Source: Sphingomonas cavernae
GTDB taxonomy: Bacteria > Pseudomonadota > Alphaproteobacteria > Sphingomonadales > Sphingomonadaceae
Length of the DNA: 64,000 bases
NCBI RefSeq assembly: GCF_003590775.1
Contig: NZ_QYUM01000002.1
Location: forward strand, 1,240,001 to 1,304,000
Direction of reading: 5' to 3'
Under the pieces are notes generated by a model, which saw only the letters and a program-made list of their open reading frames with translations, searched no databases and was not told the origin of the DNA. Made by a program: the position numbers and the translations under genes. Of this stretch, positions 26,539 to 35,505 are shown one piece after another. Each line of letters begins with the position of its first letter. Position 1 is the first letter of the stretch.

Positions 26539-28113
26539 GTGAGCGAACTGCGCGCAACCGCGATGGAATCAAAGGCCTGGCCTTTCGAGGAAGCGCGCAA
26601 GCTGCTCAAACGCTACGCCAATGGCGCGCCTGAGAAAGGCCATGTGCTGTTCGAGACGGGCTATGGCCCATCGGGGCTGCCGCATATCGGCACGTTCAAC
26701 GAGGTGCTGCGCACGACGATGGTGCGTCAGGCGTTCGAGGCGCTGTCGGACATTCCGACGCGGCTGATCGCCTTTTCGGATGACATGGACGGGCTGCGCA
26801 AGGTTCCCGACAACGTTCCCAACAAGGAAATGCTGGCCGGGCATCTCGGCAAGCCGCTGACGCAGATCCCCGACCCCTTCGGCAAGTTCGAGAGCTTCGC
26901 ACACCACAACAACTCGATTTTGCGCGATTTCCTCGATCGCTATGGCTTCGAATACGAGTTCCTCTCGGCGACCGAATGCTATCATTCGGGCCGCTTCGAC
27001 GCGGCGCTCAAGCTCGTCCTCAAGCACTATGACGACATCATGGGCATCATGCTGCCTACGCTCAGGAAGGAGCGTCAGGCGACCTATTCGCCTGTGCTGC
27101 CGATCTCCAGGAAATCGGGGATCGTGCTGCAGGTGCCCGTCACCGTGGTCGATGCCGATGCGGGCGTCGTCCGCTTCGAGGATGAAGGCGAGACCGTCGA
27201 GCAGTCGATCCTGTCGGGCGCGGCCAAGCTGCAATGGAAGGTCGACTGGGCGATGCGCTGGGTCGCGCTGGGCGTCGACTATGAAATGTCGGGCAAGGAT
27301 CTGATCGATTCGGTGACGCAGTCGTCGAAGATCTGCCGCGCGCTGGGCGCCCGCCCGCCCGAGGGCTTCAACTACGAGATGTTCCTCGACGAAAAGGGCG
27401 AGAAGATCTCCAAGTCCAAAGGCAACGGCCTGTCGATGGAACAGTGGCTGACCTACGGCCCCGAGGAGAGCCTGGCATTCTACGCCTATCGTGAACCCAA
27501 AAAGGCCAAGTCGCTCCACATGGGCGTGATCCCGCGCGCGATCGACGATTACTGGCAGTTCCGCGGCAACTGGAAGGACCAGGCGCTCAAGGAGCGGCTC
27601 GGCAACCCCGTGCATCATATCCATGATGGCGAGGTGCCCGAGGAGTCGCTGCCCGTGACCTTCGGGCTGCTGCTCAATCTGGTCGGCGTTATGGGTGAGG
27701 CGAACAAGACGCAGGTCTGGGGTTATCTGGCCAATTATGTGCCTGATGCCGACCCTGTGAAATACCCCGCGCTCGACCGGTTGATCGGCTATGCGCTCGC
27801 CTATCACCGCGACTTCATCGCGCCCACGCTCAAGCGCCGCGCGCCAACCGCGTCCGAAGCCGAGGCGCTCAAGGATCTCGACGCACGGCTGGCGGGCCTG
27901 CCCGTCGATGCCGATGCCGAAGCAATCCAGAATGAGGTCTATGCGGTCGGCAAGGTCGAGAGCTATGGGTTCGAATCGCTGCGCGACTGGTTCAAGGCGC
28001 TCTACGAGACACTGCTGGGCCAGGAACAGGGGCCTCGCATGGGAAGTTTCATCGCGCTCTATGGTGTCGAGAACAGCCGCAAGCTGATCGCCGGGGCGCT
28101 GGCCGCGGCATGA
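26539..28113 (+). CDS. lysS: class I lysyl-tRNA synthetase
   Basis: A roughly 524-residue synthetase. The HIGH-equivalent is GLPHIGTFNEV and the KMSKS-equivalent is KISKSKGNG, which mark class I LysRS rather than the class II form of most bacteria; the C-terminal part carries the anticodon-binding helices. I chose GTG 26539 because GAAAGG lies eight bases upstream and the protein then starts SELRATAMESKAW; an ATG eight codons earlier also keeps the frame open. Alphaproteobacteria commonly have this class I enzyme. Its stop overlaps the GNAT start. Confidence 0.93.
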   Translation: MSELRATAMESKAWPFEEARKLLKRYANGAPEKGHVLFETGYGPSGLPHIGTFNEVLRTTMVRQAFEALSDIPTRLIAFSDDMDGLRKVPDNVPNKEMLAGHLGKPLTQIPDPFGKFESFAHHNNSILRDFLDRYGFEYEFLSATECYHSGRFDAALKLVLKHYDDIMGIMLPTLRKERQATYSPVLPISRKSGIVLQVPVTVVDADAGVVRFEDEGETVEQSILSGAAKLQWKVDWAMRWVALGVDYEMSGKDLIDSVTQSSKICRALGARPPEGFNYEMFLDEKGEKISKSKGNGLSMEQWLTYGPEESLAFYAYREPKKAKSLHMGVIPRAIDDYWQFRGNWKDQALKERLGNPVHHIHDGEVPEESLPVTFGLLLNLVGVMGEANKTQVWGYLANYVPDADPVKYPALDRLIGYALAYHRDFIAPTLKRRAPTASEAEALKDLDARLAGLPVDADAEAIQNEVYAVGKVESYGFESLRDWFKALYETLLGQEQGPRMGSFIALYGVENSRKLIAGALAAA

Positions 28114-28631
28114 CGATCCGCGTCGCGCGCCTCGCCGCGGACGACATCGACGCGCACGCCGAAGCGCTCGGCGCGATCCTGCTCGATTGCGTGGCGGGCG
28201 GAGCGTCGGTCAGCTTCATGGCCGACCTGACGCGCGAACGCGCCGAGGATTTCTGGCGGAGCAAGGCCGAGGGGGTCGCGCGCGACGATATCCGCCTGCT
28301 CGCGGCCGAAGCGGACGGCGCTATGCTCGGCACGGTCACCGTTGCGCGCGCGGGGCCCGACAATCAGCCGCACCGCGGCGATGTCGCCAAGATGCTCGTC
28401 CATAGCCGCGCGCGCAGGCGCGGCGTGGCGCGGCTGCTGATGGAGACGGCCGAGCGCGAGGCGCGCGCCATGGGGCTCACTTTGCTCGTGCTCGACACGG
28501 TGACGGGCAGCGCCGCCGAAGCCCTTTATGTGGGCCTTGGCTGGCAGCGCGTGGGTGAGATCCCCGATTTCGCGCTGTATCCCGACGGCGCCCTCTGCCC
28601 GACGACCTTCTTCTATAAAAGGCTCGGCTAG
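28110..28631 (+). CDS. GNAT family N-acetyltransferase
   Basis: A 173-residue acetyltransferase. The acetyl-CoA pyrophosphate loop is RRRGVARLLM (about residue 100), and AEALYVGLGWQRVGE is the C-terminal motif. The substrate is not visible. Its start overlaps the lysS stop (ATGA), so it is co-translated. The stop is three bases from the convergent S41 peptidase stop. Confidence 0.85.
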   Translation: MTIRVARLAADDIDAHAEALGAILLDCVAGGASVSFMADLTRERAEDFWRSKAEGVARDDIRLLAAEADGAMLGTVTVARAGPDNQPHRGDVAKMLVHSRARRRGVARLLMETAEREARAMGLTLLVLDTVTGSAAEALYVGLGWQRVGEIPDFALYPDGALCPTTFFYKRLG

Positions 28632-28634
28632 GTT

Positions 28635-29744
28635 CTACCGCGAAGCCGCGCGCACGCGGCGGTGCATTCGGCCCTGCGGCGCGAGTTCGGCGGACAGCCG
28701 CTCAGCGTCGGCGGATGCGATGCCTGCGCGCTTCAGCGCCTCGACCAGCGCCTGCTCAGCCGGAACCTCGACATCGGGCGCAACGCCGGGGCCTTCCCAT
28801 CCCTGGCCGGTGTCGGGGTCGTACGTGCGGCCGACGGGAATGAAGGCGGTGAAGCCGGAGGGCAGCGGCACCATGCCCCCATAATGCCCCGCGCCCGCGG
28901 TCGGCTGACCTATCAGCGTGGCGCGATGCGTGCGCTTCATCGTCAACGCGAAATGCTCGGCGGCTGAGGCGCTGCCGCCCGAGGTCAGCACGTAGATCTT
29001 GGCCGAGGCGAGCGGGCTCGCGGGGCTTGCGGCCAATGCCCAGTGATCCTGGCGGACGACTTCCGGCGCCGATGCGACGCGTTTGAGCGTTGCGCGATCG
29101 TCCAGCGGCTCGTTGCCCGCAGCAACCACCGCTGCGCGCGTCTCCATCGCAACGAGCTGGGTCGATTGGGCGAACAGCAGCGGGAACATTACGTCCATTT
29201 CGTCGAGCCCGCCGCCGCGATGCGTGCGGACATCGATGATGAGCGTCTTGGCCGTCGCATAGTCGCGCACGAACTGCCTGCTCGCGGCGACCGACTCCTC
29301 GGAGCCGGGAAAGCCGTTGAAGCGGATAAACGCTACGCCGGGCGCAACCCAACGCGCCTTTTCGACCGCAGACGGCGGCGTGGAACCCGGCTGCACAGCG
29401 GGGCGCGAAAGATCGGGCGGGCTCGCAAAGACCCGCAGATGTCCATCGGGCGCGATCGCCTGGACGTCGGCGGTCATCATCTCGGCCAACGCTTCGCGAC
29501 TGATGGTCTTGTCATAGCCGCCTGCCGCAGCCTTGACGCGCAGCGCGGCCGCGTAACGCTTGCCTGTTTCGGGGAAGACAAAATTGTCTTCGAGCTTCCT
29601 GGCGAACTCCTCGGCAAGCGCGCGCGCCTCGGACGCAGTCGGCACCGGCGACGGAGCCTCGGCTTTCGCGGTCTCGGCCTGGGCAAAGAGTGCGCCGCTC
29701 GACAGCGCGGCGACGGAGAGAGCAAATGGCAAAGCGAAGCGCAT
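28635..29744 (-). CDS. S41 family peptidase (C-terminal processing type)
   Basis: A 369-residue exported protein. A signal peptide MRFALPFALSVAALSSGALFAQ precedes a small N-terminal helical region, then the S41 catalytic domain with LIIDVRTHRGG and VLTSGGSASAAEHFA, where the Ser in TSGGSASAAE is the expected nucleophile. It lacks a PDZ domain, as do IRBP/tricorn-like members. ATG 29744 is preceded by GAAAGG six bases away. It probably cleaves peptides or signals in the periplasm; the substrate is unknown. Confidence 0.83.
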   Translation of the reverse strand: MRFALPFALSVAALSSGALFAQAETAKAEAPSPVPTASEARALAEEFARKLEDNFVFPETGKRYAAALRVKAAAGGYDKTISREALAEMMTADVQAIAPDGHLRVFASPPDLSRPAVQPGSTPPSAVEKARWVAPGVAFIRFNGFPGSEESVAASRQFVRDYATAKTLIIDVRTHRGGGLDEMDVMFPLLFAQSTQLVAMETRAAVVAAGNEPLDDRATLKRVASAPEVVRQDHWALAASPASPLASAKIYVLTSGGSASAAEHFALTMKRTHRATLIGQPTAGAGHYGGMVPLPSGFTAFIPVGRTYDPDTGQGWEGPGVAPDVEVPAEQALVEALKRAGIASADAERLSAELAPQGRMHRRVRAASR

Positions 29745-29894
29745 CGGCATCCTTTCGATTGATGCGTTACATGTTACCGATTCGCGATGCCGAAGCCCTG
29801 CGCCGCACGCCGCCGATTTTCCATCAACGGCCAACGAGGTGCGACGAAACGCGACGCCGGCCGAAACGATCTCCGGCCGGCGCCATAGCCAGCA

Positions 29895-31733
29895 TCACTG
29901 CTTCGATGCGATCCAGTCGTCGATCTTCTTGTCGAGCACGGTGAGCGGCAGCGCGCCCGTCATCAGCACCTGCGCGTGGAATTCGCGCGGATCGAACTTC
30001 GCACCGAGCTTGTCCTGCGCGCGCTTTTTCAGCTCGGAGATCTTGAGCTGGCCGACCTTGTACGCAAGCGCCTGGCCCGGCCATGCGATATAGCGTTCGA
30101 CCTCGGCGGTGGCGTCGGTCTTACCCATGCTCGAATTGTCCAGCATGTACTGGATCGCCTGTTCGCGGGTCCAACCCTTGGCATGGATGCCGCTGTCGAC
30201 CACCAGCCGCATCGCGCGCAGCATCTCGTCGTCGAGACCGCCGAAGCGCTGATAGGGATCGGTTTCCATGCCCAATTCCTTCCAGAGCGTCTCCGCATAG
30301 AGGCCCCAGCCTTCGGAGTAGGCGGTGTTCCCGCCATAGCGCATGAACGAAGGCAGCGCGTCATTCTCCTGCGCAAGGCTGATCTGGAAATGGTGTCCCG
30401 GCGCGCCTTCGTGCAGGTAAAGCGTTTCCATGCCCGGCGTCGTGCGCGACGGGAGGTCATAGGTGTTGAAGTAGAAGATGCCCGGCCGGTTCTGCGACGG
30501 GTTCTTGGGGTCGTAGAGACCGGGTTCGTAGGAGCCGCCCGCCTGCGTCTTTTCGCGCCAGGGCTCATAGAAGCGGATCTCAAGCGGCGTCTTGGGGATG
30601 GTCGAGAACTGCTCGCCGATGCGCGCATCGACCTTCTTGCCCACCGCATAATAGCCGTCGACCAGTGCCTGTTTCGTCGCCGGCTTGAACTTCGGGTCGG
30701 TGCGGAGATACTCGAAGAACTCGGTGAGCGTGCCCTTGAAGCCGACCTGGTCCTTGATCTTCTCCATCTCGCCCTTGATCCGAGCGACTTCGCTGAGCCC
30801 CAGATTGTGGGCATAATCGGGGGTGAGCGGCAGCGTGGTGAGCTGTTCGATCGCGGCCTGATAGACCTTGGCGCCGCCCTTCATCGCCGAGATACCGACC
30901 TGTTCGCGTGCAACGGGCAGATACTCGTTCTTGAGGAAGTCGCGCAGGCGCGTGTGCGCAGGGAGCAACTCGTCGCGGATCGCGGCGGCGTAGGCGGCCT
31001 TCAGGCGCGTCTGATCGGCCGTCGAAATGCCCTCGGGAAACTTCTGGACCGGTCCGTAGAAAACCGAGCCCTCGACGCCCTGCGCGATCAGATTGTCGAG
31101 CTGGCCGATCATGTTGTTGACCGTCATCTTCGACTGGACGACGCCTGATTTCATGCCCTCGCGGAAGCGACCGATCGAGCGATCGAGGAGGAGGACATAG
31201 TCCTTGTGACGTTTCAGATTATTCTCATAGTCGGCGAGCGTCTTGAACGGCGCGGCGCCCTTGCCCGAGGCGAAGCTGGGGTAGAAGGTGTGAAAGCCCG
31301 TGAAATGGTCGATCGGGCGCACCGCGGTGAGCGCGAGCATTTCGGGTGTGAGGTTCTTGAGCGTCAGCCTGGTCTGCCACTCGAAGACGTCATAGGCGAT
31401 CTGGTCGGTGGCATTGAGCTTGTTGCGGTCGACCGCGTGCAGCCCCTTGAGATCGGCCTCGGCAGCCGTGCGTTCGGCATCGAAATAGGCATCGCTGACA
31501 TAGTCGCCCAAGCGATCGGCATAGCGCATGTCGCCCCGGAAAAGCGCACTGATCGGGTTGCGCTTGAGGCTCGCTTCATCGCTGTCGGCGAAGAGCTTGT
31601 GAAGTTGGGCATGGGCGCTGTTGGCGGCGGCGGCGGCGGCGGGCGTCGCCTGCTGCGCGGCGGCGGGCATCAGTGGAACCAGCGCGGCTGCCGACAGGAA
31701 AAGCGCCGCGCGAACCGTCTTCGAAAGCGTCAT
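29895..31733 (-). CDS. DUF885 family exported protein (metallopeptidase-like)
   Basis: A 613-residue protein with a signal peptide (MTLSKTVRAALFLSAAALVP, ending AAAQQ) and the DUF885 domain. The motif HEGAPGHH near residues 440-447 and the later GWGLYAE (about 475) are those of zinc-binding DUF885 peptidase-like proteins. The family resembles carboxypeptidases with an HEXXH-like site, but activity is not proven. ATG 31733 is preceded by GGAGA; 24 further codons are open upstream. An intrinsic terminator on the same strand separates it from the RcnB-like gene. Confidence 0.85.
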   Translation of the reverse strand: MTLSKTVRAALFLSAAALVPLMPAAAQQATPAAAAAANSAHAQLHKLFADSDEASLKRNPISALFRGDMRYADRLGDYVSDAYFDAERTAAEADLKGLHAVDRNKLNATDQIAYDVFEWQTRLTLKNLTPEMLALTAVRPIDHFTGFHTFYPSFASGKGAAPFKTLADYENNLKRHKDYVLLLDRSIGRFREGMKSGVVQSKMTVNNMIGQLDNLIAQGVEGSVFYGPVQKFPEGISTADQTRLKAAYAAAIRDELLPAHTRLRDFLKNEYLPVAREQVGISAMKGGAKVYQAAIEQLTTLPLTPDYAHNLGLSEVARIKGEMEKIKDQVGFKGTLTEFFEYLRTDPKFKPATKQALVDGYYAVGKKVDARIGEQFSTIPKTPLEIRFYEPWREKTQAGGSYEPGLYDPKNPSQNRPGIFYFNTYDLPSRTTPGMETLYLHEGAPGHHFQISLAQENDALPSFMRYGGNTAYSEGWGLYAETLWKELGMETDPYQRFGGLDDEMLRAMRLVVDSGIHAKGWTREQAIQYMLDNSSMGKTDATAEVERYIAWPGQALAYKVGQLKISELKKRAQDKLGAKFDPREFHAQVLMTGALPLTVLDKKIDDWIASKQ

Positions 31734-31782
31734 GGGGGTCTCCGATATCATCTGTATTACTGGAGTATAGCGCCGCCCTGGA

Positions 31783-31822
31783 TAAAACAAGCAGCCCCGG
31801 CACATGGACTGCGCCGGGGCTG
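31783..31822 (-). terminator. rho-independent terminator after RcnB-like gene
   Basis: On the minus strand, GCAGCCCCGGC (complement of 31812-31822) pairs with GCCGGGGCTGC, with an 10-base loop, followed by TTGTTTTA. It sits 22 bases after the stop of the RcnB-like gene, on the same strand, and is a good intrinsic terminator. Confidence 0.75.
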
Positions 31823-31843
31823 CTGCGCCCGCTCGGCCGGGGC

Positions 31844-32347
31844 TTACCAGTAGAAGTTGCGGATCACATCGATGACGACGCCGCGCCGGATGTCGACGAG
31901 CATCAGATCGTCATAGTTGCGCACCCACCGCTGATAGCCGCTGGCCTTGGGCAGCCGGTAACGCCAGGGATCGGCGATCCAGTAGCGCTGCGTGTAATGG
32001 ACCGGCTTGATCCGCGCACCCGGGCGGAAGCTCTGGTAGCGATAAGGTGCCTTCCAGTTACCGCGGGAATAGAGCGCGCGATGGTCGTTGCGCCAGGCGC
32101 GCCAGTCATTGCGGCTCCAGTTGCGGTCGCGCAGATCCTCGCGATACTCGCGCTTTGCGTCGCGCACATCGCGCTGCTGATCGCGGACTTCGTAGCGCGG
32201 CGCGCCGCGATCGATCGCACGATTTCGTTCGCGCTGTTCCTGTCGGATATCCTGGCGATCACGCCGCAGTTCGCCCTGCGACTGGGCCATCGCTGCCGAT
32301 GGCATGATCGTCGCGGCCATCAGTGCGGCAATAATGAAACTGCGCAT
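31844..32347 (-). CDS. RcnB-family periplasmic protein
   Basis: A 167-residue exported protein: signal peptide MRSFIIAALMAATIMPSAAMA, an Arg/Asp/Gln-rich middle (many RD and RE pairs), and a C-terminal RcnB-type region with YRYQSFRPGARI, PVHY and WIADPWRYRLP. RcnB of E. coli is a periplasmic protein involved in nickel/cobalt balance, but most homologues are uncharacterised and no metal-exporter gene is adjacent. ATG 32347 follows CAGGAG. Confidence 0.8.
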   Translation of the reverse strand: MRSFIIAALMAATIMPSAAMAQSQGELRRDRQDIRQEQRERNRAIDRGAPRYEVRDQQRDVRDAKREYREDLRDRNWSRNDWRAWRNDHRALYSRGNWKAPYRYQSFRPGARIKPVHYTQRYWIADPWRYRLPKASGYQRWVRNYDDLMLVDIRRGVVIDVIRNFYW

Positions 32348-32520
32348 AATCGAACTCCTGACTCGCCCGGCAAAAACCATGTGCGCCGGCAGGAGAAGGG
32401 ATGGCCGATTCGTCCTGAATCGCGGACGAACGGTTTCGTCAGCGATATGAAAGCCTGTGTCGCAAATTGTAACGAGGGAACAGGCACCTATATCATGGGC
32501 TCACGCGAAGGAGCGCGGCG

Positions 32521-32874
32521 ATGAAAGAGCCCGGACCCGACCACCCGATCACCATCACCCCATTTGCCGGGCGCGTCCGCGTGGTCGCCGACGGCAATGT
32601 GATCGTCGATACGAGCCACGCGCTGTCGCTCGCCGAGGCTGACTATCCGCCGGTGCTCTACGTCCCACGCGGCGATACGCACATGGCCTCGCTGACGCCG
32701 TCGAGCCATCACACGACCTGCCCGTACAAGGGTGAGGCCAGCTATTTCGATATTGGTGAAATAAAGAATGCGGTGTGGAGTTATGAGACGCCCAATACCG
32801 CAGTAGCAGCGATCGCGGGACATCTCGCTTTTTATCCCGACAAGGTGAAGATCGAGCGGCTGCCGCCGGGCTAG
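32521..32874 (+). CDS. DUF427 domain-containing protein
   Basis: A 117-residue cytoplasmic protein with the DUF427 core: ADGNVIVDTSHAL, PVLYVPRGD, TTCPYKGEASYF and VWSYETP. No catalytic function is known for this short fold, related to UPF0311-like beta sandwiches. It follows a 140-base gap and is preceded by GAAGGAGCG. It converges on the 2OG-Fe(II) oxygenase, with GGTTGAATCAACC, a perfect palindrome, in the 31-base gap (32890-32902). Confidence 0.88.
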   Translation: MKEPGPDHPITITPFAGRVRVVADGNVIVDTSHALSLAEADYPPVLYVPRGDTHMASLTPSSHHTTCPYKGEASYFDIGEIKNAVWSYETPNTAVAAIAGHLAFYPDKVKIERLPPG

Positions 32875-32905
32875 ACCTTGATCGTTTCCGGTTGAATCAA
32901 CCGCT

Positions 32906-33592
32906 CTAGATCCACGGCCGCTCGCGGAACCATTTGGTGACGATGTATTTGGTGCCCGCGATTACCGGCGCGCCCGCATGCAGCGTTCGCAGATTGGGTG
33001 CGCCATTGGGGCCCATGTTGTTCCACGCCAACAGCAGGCCGGAGCGCGGGTTTACCGAGATGCCCGCCATCGGAAAATCGGTGGCGCCGCCTGCTTCGGG
33101 CATGTTGAGATAGATCATCGCGGTCCAGCTTCGCTGTCCGCCCGTGGCCTCCATGTCGGCCCAATAGGACTGGTTGATGTGGAAGAAATCGTGATGCGGC
33201 TTGAACTCCTGCCCCATCCGGTAACGCTGCCCCTGAAGTGTCTCGCCGTGACTTGGGTCGATACCCATGAGCTCGCAGACCCTGATGTCGATCGCCTCGA
33301 CTTCTTCGTCCCAGCGATCGAGATTGCAGCTATGGCTCGTGCGAAAGCTGTTGTCCGCGCCTTCGGAGAAGAGTGAAGAGGGCTGGCTGTCGGTGTCGAT
33401 CATTGCGATCAGCCGCGCACATTCCTCGACGGTCAGAAAATCGGGGCGCACGAACATCTCGATCCCATCGACGGGTATCGTCTGCACGCCTTGCGCCGCG
33501 GTCAGCCGCGCGGCCACGATCTCGCCGATCTGTGCGAGCCGCTGCGAGGGTGGCCCCGCCTCGTAATCATCGTCCTCGGCCGCCCCGGTCAC
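32906..33592 (-). CDS. 2OG-Fe(II) oxygenase (prolyl 4-hydroxylase type)
   Basis: A 228-residue protein of the P4H family. Iron ligands appear as H-x-D in PHHDFF (about residues 132-134) and a distal His in LRTLHAG (about 202), with a basic residue for 2-oxoglutarate a dozen residues later (KYIVTKWF). The YxxGxEFKPHHD pattern matches bacterial prolyl hydroxylases. The protein could hydroxylate a proline or small molecule; the partner is not evident. The GTG start at 33592 overlaps the stop of the amidohydrolase (GTGA), so both are co-translated. Confidence 0.87.
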   Translation of the reverse strand: MTGAAEDDDYEAGPPSQRLAQIGEIVAARLTAAQGVQTIPVDGIEMFVRPDFLTVEECARLIAMIDTDSQPSSLFSEGADNSFRTSHSCNLDRWDEEVEAIDIRVCELMGIDPSHGETLQGQRYRMGQEFKPHHDFFHINQSYWADMEATGGQRSWTAMIYLNMPEAGGATDFPMAGISVNPRSGLLLAWNNMGPNGAPNLRTLHAGAPVIAGTKYIVTKWFRERPWI

Positions 33593-34857
33593 GGAATGCG
33601 CTTTCCCCGCACCATCACGAAATCGACCTTTTCGAGCGTGCGGATATCGGCCAGCGGATCGCCCGAAACCGCGATGATATCCGCCGAATAGCCCGGCGCA
33701 ATCCGGCCGATCTCATTTTCCATATCGAGCAGCTTCGCAGCGGTGGTCGTCGCGCTCGCGAGCGCCTCGGTCGGCGTCATTCCCCCGAGTTCCACCATCT
33801 GCGCAAATTCCTCGGCATTGCGGCCATGCTCGAACACGCCGGCATCGGTGCCGAAGACAATCGTGACCCCGGCCTCGTGCGCGGCGTTCAGCGCCTTGCC
33901 GATGGTGCCAAGCGTCTCACGCACCTTGGCCTCGACGGTCGGCGTATAGACGCCCTTGCCCAGCCGGTCGCGGATGCCGGTGAACGCCATCAGTGTGGGC
34001 ACATAGGCGGTGCCCTTTTCCTTCATCGCCTTGATCGCCGCGGCGTCGGCGAAGGTGCCGTGCTCGATCGTGTCGATCCCCGCGCGCGCCGCGCCCTCGA
34101 TGCCGCGTGCGCCATGTGCGTGCGCCGCGACGCGCAGGCCAAGGCCGTGCGCGGTGTCCGCGATCGCCTTCATCTCGGGATCGGTGAAATGCTGGCCGAG
34201 CCCTCTGCCCTGCTGCGACAGCACGCCCCCGGTGGCGGTGATCTTGATGACGTTTGCGCCGTTCTTCGATGCTTCGCGCACGCGCGCCGCGCATTGTTCG
34301 GGACCGGTGCAGGTATTGCCCGCGTCGAGCACCGCGTTGACCTCGGGACGAAAGCCCGAGACGTCGCCGTGCCCGCCGATGATCGAGATTGCGGGCCCTG
34401 ACGATATGATCCGCGGCCCCGGGATCATGCCTTCGGCGGTGCCGCGGCGGAGCACGAAGCCGACGTCGCGCGCCGAGCCGAGGTCGCGCACTGTCGTAAA
34501 GCCCGCGCGCGCGGTGACGAGCGCGTTTTTCGCACCGACGACGACGCCCCATTCGTCGGGCTCGACCGCTTCCTTCCAGAAATCTCCGCCGGGATCGCCC
34601 GACAGGTGAACGTGCATGTCGACCAGGCCGGGCAGCACGGTCTTGCCTGAAAGGTCGATCTCGGTCGCGCCCGCGGGCGCGGGCACACGCCCCGGCGTGA
34701 CCGAGACGATCCGCCCGTCGGTAACCGTGATCGTCGATTCGCCGAGCGGCGCGCTGCCCGCCGCAGTGATCACGCGGCCTGCATGGATGACCTGAGTCTC
34801 GGCATAGGCTGGCGCGGCGATAGCGAGCGCGGCAACGCCCATCAAACGTATGATCAT
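33589..34857 (-). CDS. exported amidohydrolase-family protein
   Basis: A 422-residue secreted metal-dependent hydrolase of the imidazolonepropionase/Xaa-Pro dipeptidase-like group. A signal peptide (MIIRLMGVAALAIAAPAYA) is followed by the metal site HVHLSG, a HAHGARG, IEHGTFAD and FGTDAGVF, all expected for the TIM-barrel amidohydrolase fold. Substrate may be an amide or small cyclic compound, or an N-blocked dipeptide. ATG 34857 is preceded by GGGAGG; 69 further codons are open upstream but are not needed. It overlaps the dioxygenase gene by four bases. Confidence 0.87.
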   Translation of the reverse strand: MIIRLMGVAALAIAAPAYAETQVIHAGRVITAAGSAPLGESTITVTDGRIVSVTPGRVPAPAGATEIDLSGKTVLPGLVDMHVHLSGDPGGDFWKEAVEPDEWGVVVGAKNALVTARAGFTTVRDLGSARDVGFVLRRGTAEGMIPGPRIISSGPAISIIGGHGDVSGFRPEVNAVLDAGNTCTGPEQCAARVREASKNGANVIKITATGGVLSQQGRGLGQHFTDPEMKAIADTAHGLGLRVAAHAHGARGIEGAARAGIDTIEHGTFADAAAIKAMKEKGTAYVPTLMAFTGIRDRLGKGVYTPTVEAKVRETLGTIGKALNAAHEAGVTIVFGTDAGVFEHGRNAEEFAQMVELGGMTPTEALASATTTAAKLLDMENEIGRIAPGYSADIIAVSGDPLADIRTLEKVDFVMVRGKRIP

Positions 34858-35005
34858 CAAACCATTCCTCCCTGTTGCGCGACAGTGCAAAAGCCGGGCG
34901 GGCGGCGCAAGGGGCGCGCAACATTTCGCGCAGGATGGACGGAAAGTGATGCTGCGACGCACAAAATCGTTGCGCGACACATGATCGCTGGCCATCTTGG
35001 CGGCC

Positions 35006-35308
35006 ATGAGTTCCAACAAGCTGCTGCTCGAGGCCATCGCGCTCAGGAAATGCGTTACGGCCACCTATAATCGCGGAACCGTCAAGCTGGCGCCGCATAT
35101 CCTCTACACGCGCCATGACGAGCTGTTCATCGATGCCGTCACCGTCTCGCGCGATGGCAAACCGCCACGCGAGATCAAGATCGGCACTTTCAAGGTGTCC
35201 GGGTTGAGCGACCTCGCGCTCGACGACGAACCCTTTGCGCCCGAGCCGGGCTTTGACGCGGACGCCGAGAAATATGCGGGTGTGGCGTTGTTCGCGGTCC
35301 AGAGCTGA
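35006..35308 (+). CDS. small WYL-domain-like protein
   Basis: A 100-residue soluble protein, MSSNKLLLEAIALRKCVTATYNRG, with LAPHILYTRHDELFIDAV in the middle and EIKIGTFKVSGLSDL. The R-K-C-V-T-A-x-Y start and the APH...Y segment resemble an isolated WYL (Sm-like) ligand-binding domain, which in other proteins senses nucleic acid or other signals. No DNA-binding part is present. Divergent from the amidohydrolase. Family call is tentative. Confidence 0.65.
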   Translation: MSSNKLLLEAIALRKCVTATYNRGTVKLAPHILYTRHDELFIDAVTVSRDGKPPREIKIGTFKVSGLSDLALDDEPFAPEPGFDADAEKYAGVALFAVQS

Positions 35309-35505
35309 CCGCCAAGATTCAGTCATCGCCAAGTCAAAATGACTAACATATTGATCGTGCACAATAACCAATAAATATTTTGTCATCTCGCAGGTGAAAC
35401 GTTCTGCAAACGCGCCAGATCGTAGAGTAAATTACGTGGATTGCAGTTGACCGAAACCTGAATTTCACTGATTGGCGCGATCATAGCCCAGACAGGGGGG
35501 TCGCG
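35309..35505 (+). promoter_or_regulatory. AT-rich gap upstream of pectate-lyase-like gene
   Basis: Clearly lower GC than its surroundings (for example ACAATAACCAATAAATATTTTG around 35360-35382, shown by position only). It contains an inverted pair AGTCAT/ATGACT around 35327-35346 and probably the promoter of the following gene; GGGGGG at 35496-35501 is the ribosome site. No open frame. Confidence 0.4.
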